Assembly: GCF_964355755.1 (NCBI RefSeq)
Contig: NC_092680.1
Coordinates: forward strand, 687,001-751,000
DNA: 64,000 bases
DNA from: Antedon mediterranea
Lineage: Eukaryota > Echinodermata > Crinoidea > Comatulida > Antedonidae
Direction of reading: 5' to 3'
In this document: one piece after another, positions 26,901-34,500 of the stretch
Layout: each line of letters starts with the position of its first letter
Position numbering within the stretch: position 1 is the stretch's first letter
Made by a program: the position numbers and the translations under genes
The notes under the pieces: model-generated
The model's input: the letters and a program-made list of their open reading frames with translations, nothing else
Told to the model about the DNA's origin: nothing
Databases searched by the model: none

Positions 26901-26903
26901 TAA
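11634..26903 (+). CDS. HYR-repeat adhesion G-protein-coupled receptor, complete gene model
   Basis: Predicted cell-surface receptor of 1305 residues. Exons: 11634-11934, 12629-12844, 13371-13610, 14674-14913, 15379-15618, 16529-16768, 17171-17410, 17909-18148, 18472-18708, 18916-19155, 19600-19652, 20133-20235, 20753-20866, 21161-21245, 21734-21848, 22697-22761, 23051-23162, 23647-23747, 23962-24067, 24584-24804, 25461-25521, 25614-25717, 26269-26431, 26823-26903. They total 3918 nt, divisible by three, ending in TAA. Order: signal peptide, divergent HYR A and B, eight HYR domains, GAIN region, GPS, seven TM helices, short cytoplasmic tail. TM3 has WMCGEAVYLY, ECL2 has CWLES, TM6 has GTTWLIGP and TM7 has GSQGIFIF, all adhesion/secretin-class hallmarks. 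The ATG precedes a hydrophobic stretch (LLPLFIVMLLLVH). An acceptor-like cag sits just before it, so a 5'UTR intron, or joining to the upstream SRCR exon, is possible. Ligand and G-protein coupling are unknown. Confidence 0.8.
12181..12587. repeat. CCTCCGCC/GGCGGAGG-ended repeat
   Basis: Starts ctccgcctactctaaaattc and ends ttttgcggaggt. It contains tccggattgcctccaaattt and an ACAC-rich stretch shared with the repeat at 15755-16321 and with 61835-62130. A minus-strand tRNA-B-box-like stretch lies just left (12122-12150). Non-coding. Confidence 0.5.
12629..12844 (+). CDS. divergent HYR type B exon
   Basis: 216-nt phase-1 exon after acaag, donor gtaagt. It encodes KFHKCPAYIRID and later SFKVTC and GCMFFPDIIG. 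It pairs with the A exon at 11634, as 39041 pairs with 38538. Confidence 0.7.
13371..13610 (+). CDS. HYR domain exon 1
   Basis: 240-nt phase-1 exon encoding one ~80-residue hyalin repeat: TKPHITCP, TVTWDDPVVSDNVD, SATC, IGLTNVTC, NSCMF. HYR is an Ig-like adhesion fold found in hyalin and in complement-like proteins. Donor gtgaga. Confidence 0.85.
13611..14159. other. intron between HYR exons 1 and 2, left part
   Basis: AT-rich. A 74-codon open frame at 13766-13990 (Lys/Glu/Asn-rich) was not recognised and is probably not a gene. Confidence 0.4.
14160..14385 (-). mobile_element. LINE RT C-terminal remnant in a HYR intron
   Basis: The minus strand has LPHIDYCITVWGS, a recurrent LINE RT C-terminal motif. 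In a neighbouring frame it has THSCQLFNTISTLTVSQRAD, also LINE-like, so at least one frameshift. It abuts a HYR-type intron copy starting at 14383. Confidence 0.55.
14674..14913 (+). CDS. HYR domain exon 2
   Basis: 240-nt phase-1 exon with KKPNITCP, TVTWDDPVVTDNVD, IGLTNVTCTVNDTAGN and GSCMFGVNVTG. The intron before it carries a minus-strand LINE remnant next to an orphan copy of a HYR-type intron. Confidence 0.87.
14955..15157 (+). pseudogene. truncated and frameshifted HYR exon
   Basis: Retains the WDDPVVTDNVD block through the VLVKG end and the gtaaga donor, but lacks the first ~50 nt including the CP motif and an acceptor. One extra T in the SATC codon region (gctactttgtag against gctacttgtag in siblings, about 15044) shifts the frame. 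It is close in sequence, including the flanking intron, to the intact right half of the HYR exon at 55400-55577 in the paralogue. Confidence 0.75.
15379..15618 (+). CDS. HYR domain exon 3
   Basis: 240-nt phase-1 exon (TKPNITCPESMQVNAWSN start, DTCMFGVNVTG end), with one Trp-to-Ile-like change (TVIWDD). The downstream intron starts with the same sequence as the introns after exons 5 and 6, showing exon-plus-intron duplication. Confidence 0.86.
15755..16321. mobile_element. non-autonomous element with CCTCCGCC/GGCGGAGG ends and a tRNA-Glu-like segment
   Basis: Interrupts a duplicated HYR intron: the flanks rejoin to match the intact intron copy at 17537 onward. A 6-bp TAAAAC repeat at 15749-15754 and 16322-16327 may be the target duplication. 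The element starts near cctccgcc and ends ggcggagg. Positions 15905-15975 look like a tRNA (B box GGTTCAAATCC, CTC anticodon region), followed by tgacc-rich and CA-rich sequence. Partial relatives lie at 12181-12587 and 61835-62130. Class uncertain: SINE or MITE. Confidence 0.55.
16375..16455 (+). pseudogene. HYR half-exon remnant a
   Basis: The acceptor side and first part of a HYR exon (acaatacaaagccgaa...cgtgtccaga), then an internal deletion, then gtgacccagtggttatctctatggac. The homology stops at the same breakpoint as two other half-exons (17729 and 57258). An intact HYR exon follows ~75 bp downstream. Not coding. Confidence 0.75.
16529..16768 (+). CDS. HYR domain exon 4
   Basis: 240-nt phase-1 exon (SMDVDAKFNLTTVTWDDPVV; GLTHVTC; end FYIRVAG). 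Its end differs from the VNVTG of its neighbours and resembles the RVAG end of the exon at 56894 in the paralogue. Confidence 0.87.
17171..17410 (+). CDS. HYR domain exon 5
   Basis: 240-nt phase-1 exon (TKPNIMCPEYMQIDAESN start; IGLTNVTC; end FGVNVTG). It is nearly identical to HYR exon 3 from the SATCSPRNES block onward, which suggests recent duplication or conversion. Confidence 0.87.
17729..17825 (+). pseudogene. HYR half-exon remnant b
   Basis: A good acceptor and an open first half (NTKPNITCPE ... TVTWDDPVV), then switches to tctctatggacacggtcaagctcag, the breakpoint shared with remnants a and c. The frame then meets a stop (tttagttttt), and no donor is seen. The intact HYR exon 6 follows. 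Confidence 0.75.
17909..18148 (+). CDS. HYR domain exon 6
   Basis: 240-nt phase-1 exon (YMNIGAESSQTTVTWDDPVV; IGLTNVTCIVYDTAGN; FGINVTG). Its closest sibling in this window is the exon at 57443 in the paralogue, with which it shares the upstream half-exon and intron. Confidence 0.87.
18472..18708 (+). CDS. HYR domain exon 7, divergent, GC donor
   Basis: 237-nt phase-1 exon. The usual NITCP is NITCL, one residue is missing in the NVAIVGRATC block, and the donor is AG|gcaagt (GC-AG intron). Otherwise typical: TVTWSDPVVSDNV, IGLTNVIC, DSCMFDVIVTG. Confidence 0.82.
18916..19155 (+). CDS. HYR domain exon 8, last before the GAIN region
   Basis: 240-nt phase-1 exon; NITCPESVQVNAWSN, TVTWDDPVVTDNVD, IGLTNVTCTIFDTAGN, ETCMFDVIVTG. 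The donor gtaact is weaker than its siblings. The first half matches HYR exon 2. Confidence 0.86.
19600..20866 (+). CDS. pre-GAIN linker and first GAIN exons (19600-19652, 20133-20235, 20753-20866)
   Basis: Three exons (53, 103 and 114 nt) between the HYR array and the GPS. The first encodes two Cys in DCTEYETTGFSC, the second an acidic, probably helical stretch (IVNDFKEFEMQVF), the third VGLAKVQKANGSELIRGEMN. Each has a close counterpart in the paralogue (58059, 58403, 58869). By position they form the start of the GAIN domain, which cradles the autoproteolysis site. This is inferred from context, since GAIN sequence is poorly conserved. Confidence 0.75.
19677..19852. repeat. MITE with CTAGTGGGAACC termini, copy 1
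   Basis: The ends gcgtggttcccactag and ctagtgggaaccaagctt are inverted repeats. The interior has gcaaacatcgcaggtttgat and gggcatttgc. Other copies at 38223-38415 and 39271-39482. Internal features suggest a non-autonomous DNA transposon; the superfamily is unknown. Confidence 0.65.
21161..22761 (+). CDS. GAIN domain exons (21161-21245, 21734-21848, 22697-22761)
   Basis: Exons of 85, 115 and 65 nt encode ATWSYNQITKNKTVNESVYI, RYLTEMFSCSV and TICLFYDENKR. The last supplies the first GPS cysteine (CLFYDE, matching the C-x-x-W/Y start of a GPS). The phases link cleanly. Counterparts lie at 59292, 60129 and 60549. N-glycosylation sequons NKT and NES are visible. Confidence 0.77.
22335..22570 (+). 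mobile_element. SINE with ancient-domain tail
   Basis: Contains ccttaggcaagatactttac, cacccaggtgtataaatggg and a tail gcgctatacaaatccaggat followed by (ATT)n. This order is typical of deuterostome SINEs that share a 3' end with an L2-like LINE. No clear tRNA head is visible. Sits in a GAIN intron. Confidence 0.55.
23051..23162 (+). CDS. GPS motif exon
   Basis: 112-nt exon encoding GWSDRGM...INCSSDHITSFGVFM. It is the GPCR proteolysis site: His-Ile-Thr stands where autocatalytic cleavage occurs (H-x|T). Compared with canonical GPS motifs, the second and fourth cysteines are replaced (GC to GM; CNH to SDH), while the first and third are kept. The paralogue shows the same replacements. Confidence 0.88.
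23549..23702 (+). repeat. 77-bp tandem duplication covering the start of the TM1 exon
   Basis: Two units, 23549-23625 and 23626-23702, each with ttaaca...ttatatcc-ata g acceptor and cctcttga-agtaataaaggc exon sequence. The second leads into the real TM1 exon. The first copy has an acceptor and ~55 nt of exon but no donor. The paralogue has a single copy. Confidence 0.8.
23647..23747 (+). CDS. TM1 exon
   Basis: 101-nt exon after tatag, donor gtaagt. It encodes LRKLSKICIYCSLIALSVTL, the first transmembrane helix. The paralogue exon at 61340 has the same length. A partial tandem copy of its first part lies 77 bp upstream. Confidence 0.8.
23962..24067 (+). CDS. TM2 exon
   Basis: 106-nt exon encoding LWKSQRNSIHKNLVINLILM and QFLFLFGIEKT, matching intracellular loop 1 and TM2 of adhesion GPCRs (R-x-x-IHKNL-x-x-NL). 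Counterpart at 61652. Confidence 0.85.
24173..24316. repeat. MITE with AAGCTCTGTCTACAC termini, copy 1
   Basis: Left end aagctctgtctacactatca, right end gatagtgtatacagagctt form inverted repeats around an interior that itself contains ATATGGACATGATGATG. Lies in the TM2-TM3 intron of the complete receptor. A degenerate copy is at 20287-20400. Confidence 0.7.
24584..24804 (+). CDS. TM3-TM4 exon
   Basis: 221-nt exon with the conserved extracellular-end Cys of TM3 (TACKIISIFLHL), then AFTWMCGEAVYLYFKV, the family-B TM3 hallmark, and a TM4 helix (YGIPLVIVFCTSVA). Donor gtcagt. The counterpart at 62152 is nearly identical over its core. Confidence 0.9.
25461..25717 (+). CDS. ECL2-TM5 exons (25461-25521, 25614-25717)
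   Basis: A 61-nt exon encodes CWLESTMRWAFIAPAILI; its Cys is the ECL2 partner of the TM3 cysteine. A 104-nt exon completes TM5 and begins intracellular loop 3 (VVNVIYKRSKTMVGKSRGET). The 92-bp intron between them is the shortest in the gene. Confidence 0.85.
26269..26903 (+). CDS. TM6-TM7 and C-terminal tail exons (26269-26431, 26823-26903)
   Basis: The 163-nt exon encodes KGTAMLLPIMGTTWLIGP (TM6), EYLFVLLNGSQGIFIF and VYCVFDKE (TM7 and helix 8 start). The last exon starts VKECFQKRNKN and ends after a Ser/Thr-rich tail with TAA at 26901-26903. The cytoplasmic tail is only ~26 residues. Confidence 0.87.
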
Positions 26904-27334
26904 AGGTTGATTTAAAATGTTACTTCAGTATTTAAGATATGGGACAAGATACACTGCAACTGTGAGCTACCTTACCTGACTGGCCGCTTGAAGAAAAACA
27001 TATCTGCCTACAACATTTAATTACATAGCTAATTAGTGTATTGAATTAATGTAAGACAATTTAGTAATTTTTATACAATTTTTTTGCATCGGGTTTTTTC
27101 TTCTAATATTGATAATAATTGTATATGTATACATTTTTTTATTTATTTATTCTGGTTTATTAAAAACAAAGACATGGCAGTACAAAACTGAATTGCGTCC
27201 AGTAACATAAACATAAAAAATATATCAAAAACGAGCAAGATTTACACAAACATCCAATATAAAAATATATATATATACATTTATAATAGATCATACGTCA
27301 CCTTTCTTAGTGTTAAACATTCGTAATTCTAATT

Positions 27335-27490
27335 TATTTATTTATTTTATTCATTTCGGCAATAAACATAAAATAATAATTACAAAAAACATAAAAAAAA
27401 TATATATATATATGAAAAACAAGACACGAGGCCGAGGAAAGACAAAAGCATTAAACAAACGCTGTCACCGGTAAGGTGTGTCTCTCCAAT
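27335..27490 (-). mobile_element. LINE 3'-end remnant
   Basis: Minus strand: gagagacacaccttaccggt ... ctcggcctcgtgtcttg ... atatatatat ... tttattgccgaaatgaataa. The same sequence occurs on the + strand at 62822-62985. The AATAAA-rich 3' tail and lack of an ORF suggest a LINE 3' UTR. Confidence 0.5.
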
Positions 27491-27838
27491 TAATTTAATT
27501 GTTACTTTGTATAAGAGTCGCACAATTTGTATATCTGTGTGTAATTGATATATTAGGTATGGACTGTACAATCTTATTCAATATCTGGTCTGTTTTAATT
27601 CAAATTAATACATTAATTATTCAATCATTCAATTATTTATTTAATCGTTAATATAAGATGATAAGGCAATGAAAGCATGCAGAATTGCAGAGTTCTAGGA
27701 CAGAAATGTATTTGGTAACAAATTCAATTCAATATAACATTTATTCAATATTGGTAAGACAAATAATACAAGAACAGTAAACACGGGAGTAAACAATAAG
27801 AAACATATTGCTTGAAGGTTTGCATGGTGAAATCAAAT

Positions 27839-28067
27839 GTTGATATAACGTTTGTGGTACACCACGTGTATTAGTTCTGAAAAGAACTATTGAGTTTATC
27901 GACGTTTGGATCAATATGCTTTGATCGTACTCAGGAGTGAGAATGGGTTATGGAAATATTTATTCTCACTCCTGAAGAGGATCAAAGCATATTAATCGAA
28001 ACGTCGAGAAACTCAACAGTTCTTTTCAGAACTAATACACGTGGTGTACCGCAAACTTTATATCAAC
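27839..28067. repeat. palindromic repeat with Penelope-like terminal sequence
   Basis: Arms 27839-27945 and 27960-28067 are inverted copies (gttgatataacgtttgtggt against cgcaaactttatatcaac at the outer ends; actcaggagtgagaat against attctcactcctgaag at the centre). The right arm has aatcgaaacgtcgagaaact, like the GATCGAAACGTCG ends often seen with Penelope-like elements. A related single-arm copy lies at 52215-52385. Confidence 0.65.
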
Positions 28068-28520
28068 AATAAGAAACAGTTAAAGAGGAAATAAGAAGAG
28101 GTAAACAACGAAAAGGGAATGCCATCATTGGGGTCATGATTAGAAGTAAAAAAGTGTCTCACCATGACCAAGACAGAGAGAGAGAAAAAAGATATAAAAA
28201 GCTACCTTAATTAATGCTATATAAAATTATTGATGATACAGTAATAAATATTTATTTGTTACTTTACTTTTAAAAGCTGATAAAGAAACAGAATTTTTGA
28301 TTAGTGATATTTTTAAAAATTATTTTTTGTTATAATTATCTCATTTATAGTAATGGTTATCGTCAATATTACACATTTTGTTTATTATTTTGTTTCTATA
28401 ATAATTGTAAACTCATAATGAAAATAGTCAAAGATAATTATGTTGATGGATCACTATGGAATCTACATGTTGACAGTCAAATTTGACCGTAATAAATACA
28501 GGTAATATATTATATATTAC

Positions 28521-30961
28521 AATTCCGCTCCCGTAAGGCAAACTAATGGCGTTAAAGACATAATTCCTCGAGTGACAAACAAATATTGCCGTACGGACAC
28601 AAACACACACATTGCCATATGAACAAATTGCCGTATGGTTAAATTGGCGTAAGGAAAAAAATTGGCGTAAGGACAAAAATTGGCGTAAGGACAAAAATTG
28701 GCGTAAGGACAACAATTGCCTTAAGGACAAAATTGCCGTAAGGACAAAAATTGGCGTAAGGACAAAAATTGGCGTAAGGACAAAAATTGGCGTACAATCT
28801 AACTAAATATAAACGTTGAGGGCAGCATAGTATTTTAAAACCACGTGACTGAAACCACTCTGTGTCCAGTCCTGCTGGGGATTAAAAACATAATCGATCA
28901 TTGAAGGCCTGATGGTATTAGAAAATAAATATTTGTGAGAAAACGGCGGATTGCTCCTGGGAGTCACTTTGGTGGGATTATACTAGGGTACCTCCTTAGT
29001 CGTCCAGTATAAGTTAAGAGTAGGACCACTGGTCCCGTTTTTACTCGGCATTTATTTTTTAAATCTGAGTGTAACTCAATTACGTTTTTTTATATATAGT
29101 GAAATTTGATACTGTATTTGTGAGAAAACGGCAGATTGCTCCTGGGTGGTGTCACTTGGTGGGATTATACTAGGGTACCTAGTCGTCCAGTAAAAGTTAG
29201 AGTAGGACCGCTGGTCCTGTTTACTCAGCCCTCATCTTTTAAATCTGAGTGTAACTCAATTACGATTTATTAATATTATAGTGAAATTTGATACTGCATT
29301 TGTGAGAAAACGGCGGATTGCTCCTGGGAGTTACTTGGTGCATGGATTAAAGAATAGAATAATATTCCTTAATCTATGCTTGGTGGGATTATACTAGGGT
29401 ACCTCCTTAGTCCAGTATAAGTTAAAGTGGAACTGCTGGTCCCGTTTACTCAGCATTTATCTTTTAAATCTGAGTGTAACTCAATTACGATTTTTTTATA
29501 TATAGTGGAATTTTATACTGTATTTGTGAGAAAACGGCGGATAATTGCTCCTGGGTGGTGTCACTTGGTGGGATTATACTAGGGTAGCCTACCTAGTCGT
29601 CCAGTAAAAGTTAGAGTAGGACCGCTGGTCCTGTTTACTCAGCCCTCATCTTTTAAATCTGAGTGTAACTCAATTACGATTTATTAATATTATAGTGAAA
29701 TTCGATACTGTATTTGTGAGAAAACGGCGGATTGCTCCTGGTAGTCACTTAGTGGGATTGTACTGGGGTACCTCCTTAGTCGTCCAGATGTTAGAGTAGG
29801 ACCACTAGTCCCGTTTACTCAGCATTTATCTTTTAGATGAATATGACTTGGACAAGTATACCAAAATGACTACCGGTATAGTTGAAAACAGTGTTAAACG
29901 GTATCGTACATTAATGTTATTTGTTGTATTTTATTAAGTTTATCCTATTCTTTATCACTGTGCTCAAGTAGACCAAAATGACTATAGTTGAGAACAGTGT
30001 TAAACGGGATCGTACATTTTTGTTGTATATTGTTAAGTTTATCCTATTCTTTATCACTGTGCTCAAGTATACCAAAATGACTATAGTTGAGAACAGTGTT
30101 AAACGGGATCGTACATTAATTTTATTTGTTGTATATTGTTAAGTTTATCCTATTTCTTTATCAATGTTCTCAAGTATACCAAAATGACTATAGTTGAGAA
30201 CAGTGTTAAACTACATTGTACATTAATGTTATTTGTTATATTGTTAAGTGTAGGCCTATTCTTTATTCTTAATAATTGTACTAAATTACTAAGAAAGAAA
30301 CAGTAGTAAGCATAACATTTCCCCACTCCTACATTAGCATGGTAAGACACTGTAATGGTCGCAGGTGGCTCAACTTTATTTATTACTGCAATGGGATGGA
30401 CATGGTCCTACTACCACCTTACCATCCAATAGGATTCCAGTAAATTTCCTTTAGGGCCTACTACCTTTAGGGCCTACTACCATGCCAATCAGAATTCAGT
30501 AATTAAATGAACCCTAAGTTAACGAGGAAATCAGCCTATCCGAATATACCAGTAGACTTCGTCGTACAGTCGTACTGTGGTAATAGTTGAGAATTCTCAA
30601 TAGTCAATTTGGTATATTTTATATACCTGGCAGGACTGGACACAGAGTGGTTTCAGTCACGTGGTTTTAAAATACTATGCTGCCCTCAACGTTTATATTT
30701 AGTTAGACTGTACGCCAATTTGTCCTTACGCCAATTTTTGTCCTTTCGGCAATTTTGTCCTTTCGGAAATTTTTGTCCTTACGCCAATTTTTGTCCTTAC
30801 GCCAATTTGTGTCCTTACGCCAATTTTTGTCCTTACGCCAATTTAACCATACGGCAATTTGTTCATATGGCATATGTTTGTGTGTCCGTACGGCAATATT
30901 TGTTTGTCACTCGAGGAATTATGTCTTTAACGCCATTATTTTGCCTTACGGGAGCGGAATT
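28521..30961. mobile_element. 2.4-kb non-autonomous element with ~350-bp inverted repeats
   Basis: Left arm 28521-28877 and right arm 30628-30961 are inverted copies (aattccgctcccgtaaggca against tgccttacgggagcggaatt). Each arm holds an 18-bp minisatellite ggcgtaaggacaaaaatt. The centre has five ~182-224-bp tandem units starting gtgagaaaacggcgg (28935, 29120, 29302, 29526, 29716), then four ~100-bp units with ccaaaatgactatagttgag (29871-30240). No transposase is visible. ORFs over the arms are repeat translations (WRKDKN), not genes. Confidence 0.78.
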
Positions 30962-31438
30962 GTTCGTACGGCAACGTTTGTCTATTTTGGCCCTAATGGC
31001 CGCCCATAATTTATTGCCATCACGAATTGATGTATTAATGAGACAGAAAGAATACAATACTATCAAAAGATGTATACAGTACCACTTCATTAAACATATG
31101 AATATCTTTGTTATCTCGTCGTACTTGGTATAAGTCGTAGTTTGTCTGTAAATTTGTAGTAGTAATTAACTTTTTGAAAACTACAATGAAAAATATTGGC
31201 ATTTGGATTAATTTTGTATTTTATCCTCGAACAAACTGTAATTGTAGATATGAATTTCGTCGGACAATATAAAATGAATAATACAAATTGAATTAATGGT
31301 TAGTAGTACTCAATGCATAATATAAATAAGAAAATACAATCAATACTATAGTCATTTTATCGAAATTTTCGTAGGATGCACTTGTACACTGAAGTGTGTT
31401 ATCCATTCTAATGATTAAAAATTTACTTAGAAGTAAAA

Positions 31439-31523
31439 ATGAATGTGGCAGAGCATGTTGTTGCTGTTCTTTTGATTACATTACATGTTGTCTCATGCTG
31501 CACCGGCGGTAGTTCAGCTACGG
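31439..31523 (+). CDS. signal peptide exon
   Basis: 85-nt first coding exon. ATG at 31439-31441 is followed by a hydrophobic core (VVAVLLITLHVVSCC) and a small-residue region fitting signal peptidase cleavage. Donor gtaagc, phase 1, compatible with the EGF exon at 34154. Confidence 0.72.
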
Positions 31524-34500
31524 GTAAGCAACAATTACTTTCGTTTCTTGATGTTCTAAAGCCTGTTTTCCTGTCGACGTTGAGTTGCGTTGAGTTGACA
31601 TATTCAACGATTTAACAGGAAAAGGGGGTAAAAATTAACGTTGAAAATCGTTAAAATCTTAAATCGTTAAAGTTCAACTCCGTTCAACTTTAACGATTAC
31701 GATCGTTACGATCGTTAAAACTGACCAATCAAATGGTCCACAAATTACGTCATTGCAGTTTGTGAAAAAATAGGTACGCGCTGACAATTCTTGAATGTTT
31801 ACAACGCGACGATGTTTTTCACCTTTTTTGTACACTTTTAAGGTCTGATATTAAAAAAAACAAGTGTAAGTTAAATTAAATTATAATATTAAACCAATTA
31901 AATTTAATGTTTGTCTTTAGTGTAAACCTAGATTAAGATATCAACGAAATGTCCTAGGCTGGGTTTAAGCATCAAAACCCGTAACTTTTTCAATTTTCAC
32001 ACGGTCCCGGCTGCGCGTGGCCGGCCTTAGTTTTGCAACACTTCACGTCTGCGTGTGTCTCAGCAACGCTCGAGAGAACCAAGAAACTATGAACGATCGC
32101 GTAAAAATGTGTAAATATTAGCGGTCCGACTCGATCATTGTCATCGCTATTTTATTTTCAACTTTAACGATTTTAAACTCAACGCAACTCAACGTATTTC
32201 AACGTCGACAGGAAAACAGGCTTTAGTTAATTGGAAATATTCACTTAACACGTGGAGTCGAACGCCTAAATATAACAATACACTATACTAATACCATTAG
32301 TAAGATGAACTCATAGTTCAAGGGTTGGTTGCAGGCGCTAAAATATGGAATAACCTACCAACTGAAATTAAATATACCCAACAATTGCTTCATTCAAAGC
32401 TAGATATCGATTTCATTTGTTTTTCACAAAACTAAACATTTTTTTCTCTGATTTTTTTTTTTGTATTTAAGACAGGACCACAATGCAAATCAGGATTTAT
32501 TTTACCTGATTGTATAATCATGTTTAAGGATGTTGTTAAATAAATAATAATAATAATATTATTACCAAATCCGAATGCGCAAATGACTTCAACTTCGGTT
32601 TTTAGAAAATTAACATTCACCGGACTAGATTTCACATAGTATCTATGCGCGGACGCATATCAACCAACTTTAAAAAATGGACACAAAACCACACATTTTT
32701 ATACATCTAAATGGTTGTTCTTGTTCAAAATGGTATATAAAATGATTAATTGTTTTAAAGTTCTTTGATTTACTAAAATTTACAACGCAAAACCAAACGA
32801 AGAAATCGAAATTAGTTTTTCTTAAACTTTCTTGGATTATCCTCAGTTCAATGGCTATCTTTAAAATCGATTTTGTCTTCTGTGTTGAAATTTGTTTCAC
32901 ATTTAGCAGTAGTATTATCCTTAAATATAAATTGATTATTTCCCGGTCAGTGCTACCAGATATAACTTGCATTTTTATAATCTTTTTTTATAATCATTAA
33001 CCATAGAATCCACATTTATTTTTTTTTAAATGAACTCTACATTCTCCAGACCAAGGTTCTGGAACTCAACATTCTTTAGGTACGTGCTATTTTTCCTTTC
33101 TTAAACGAAATAATTCAACATGATAGTAATACTGAAGTCCCCAGCATGGAGTTAACTCAGCAAGGGGGAAGGGGGTAAAGCAAAGCATCATTGAGTTAAT
33201 CAAACAGAGAGGTACAACTACTCGACAAGGAAATGACGTAGATGACGTCATGATCAAAAGGAACAATAACATCATTGTATCATTCTGTCGTTTCGTTTAT
33301 TTATTCGACCAGCATAAAATCAATACATTACAAAGATTTGTTAGATAGTTCTTTTTTCCCTTTAGCCTATATTTATTTAAGGCAAGCCAAAATATGAGCA
33401 CTGCAATTTCCATTATATTGGATAATATAAAAGAAATCTGTATATGTATATAAATACTTCTTACTTCAGCTCCCAGGTAGGCTTTCGCTTGACAGTGGTG
33501 CTAGCCTCTTTCTAAAAAAAAGAGATGACAAATGCTGGGCAGGGGCAGGTTATTTAAGCGAAATAACTCAAATGAGCCAGCTACGACTCAATGAAAATCA
33601 TAAGCTCTTATTGCTCTTATTGATCATGACGTAATTTATTTGGGAATCATCTTGTATCTTTTCATTTTGAGATCAAATTAGGCTACTATAACAATCATAA
33701 TTTGTACAATATAGAAGAAATTTAAACAGATAAATAATTGTCACCAAGAACACCTTTATGTATGTTGAGACAGACGCATTGAAGACATCATTCATTATTA
33801 AATTCTATAATAAAAAAAATAGTTTTATATATAATGATTACAAATAGAATGTTGCTTTGTATCCAGGGAAGAGTGAAAGTAATTGTAATTTCACTCTTCC
33901 CTGGTATTACTAACTAATTATGGGTTTCACTAACAACAAACAACAAGCAACACTAATATAAATACAAAGTTAATTAAAATATGTTATTGTTGGTGACTGT
34001 TGAATAATTTAAATACAGTTAAGAGAAACAGGAAGAGGCAGTAAATTTATCGAAATGTTCGTACGATGTCCTCTGATGCTGAAGTAATTCTGTGCAGTTT
34101 ATTCTGTTTATTTTAATGATTTATGAATAATTATTGTGATTTGAACAAATTAGAAAACTGTATGTCAATGCCTTGTAAGAATGGCGGAACATGCCTAACA
34201 CATGGTGATATGTTCTCGTGCACATGCGCCACTGGTTTCTATGGAAGTTTCTGTAACGGTATGTATGATTTCTTATTCATTTTTCCAAATTGTGTTAATG
34301 ATGCTGGGAGTGACGTTAGATTTGGTAATTATGGTAGGGTAGGGTGAGATTGGGTGTGGGATTATGGTAGGGTGCGATTGGGTGTGGGATTATGGTAGGG
34401 TGAGATTGGGTGTGGGATTATGGTAGGGTGAGATTGGGTGTGGGATTATGATAGTGTGAGATTGGGTGTGAGATTATAGTAGGGTGAGATTGGGTGTGGG

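Larger units (their letters stand above)
26904..31438. other. intergenic region between the two receptor genes
   Basis: Holds the receptor's 3' end without an obvious AATAAA close to the stop, LINE and palindromic repeats, and the 2.4-kb inverted-repeat element. The 5' flank of the next gene (30970-31438) is AT-rich with no recognised promoter motif. Confidence 0.5.

Noticed and set aside
28612-28806. ORF with WRKDKN repeats, and its mirror ORFs at 28428-28730 and 30609-31133
   Set aside because: These are translations of an 18-bp minisatellite in transposon arms; no start context, domain or splice signal supports a gene.
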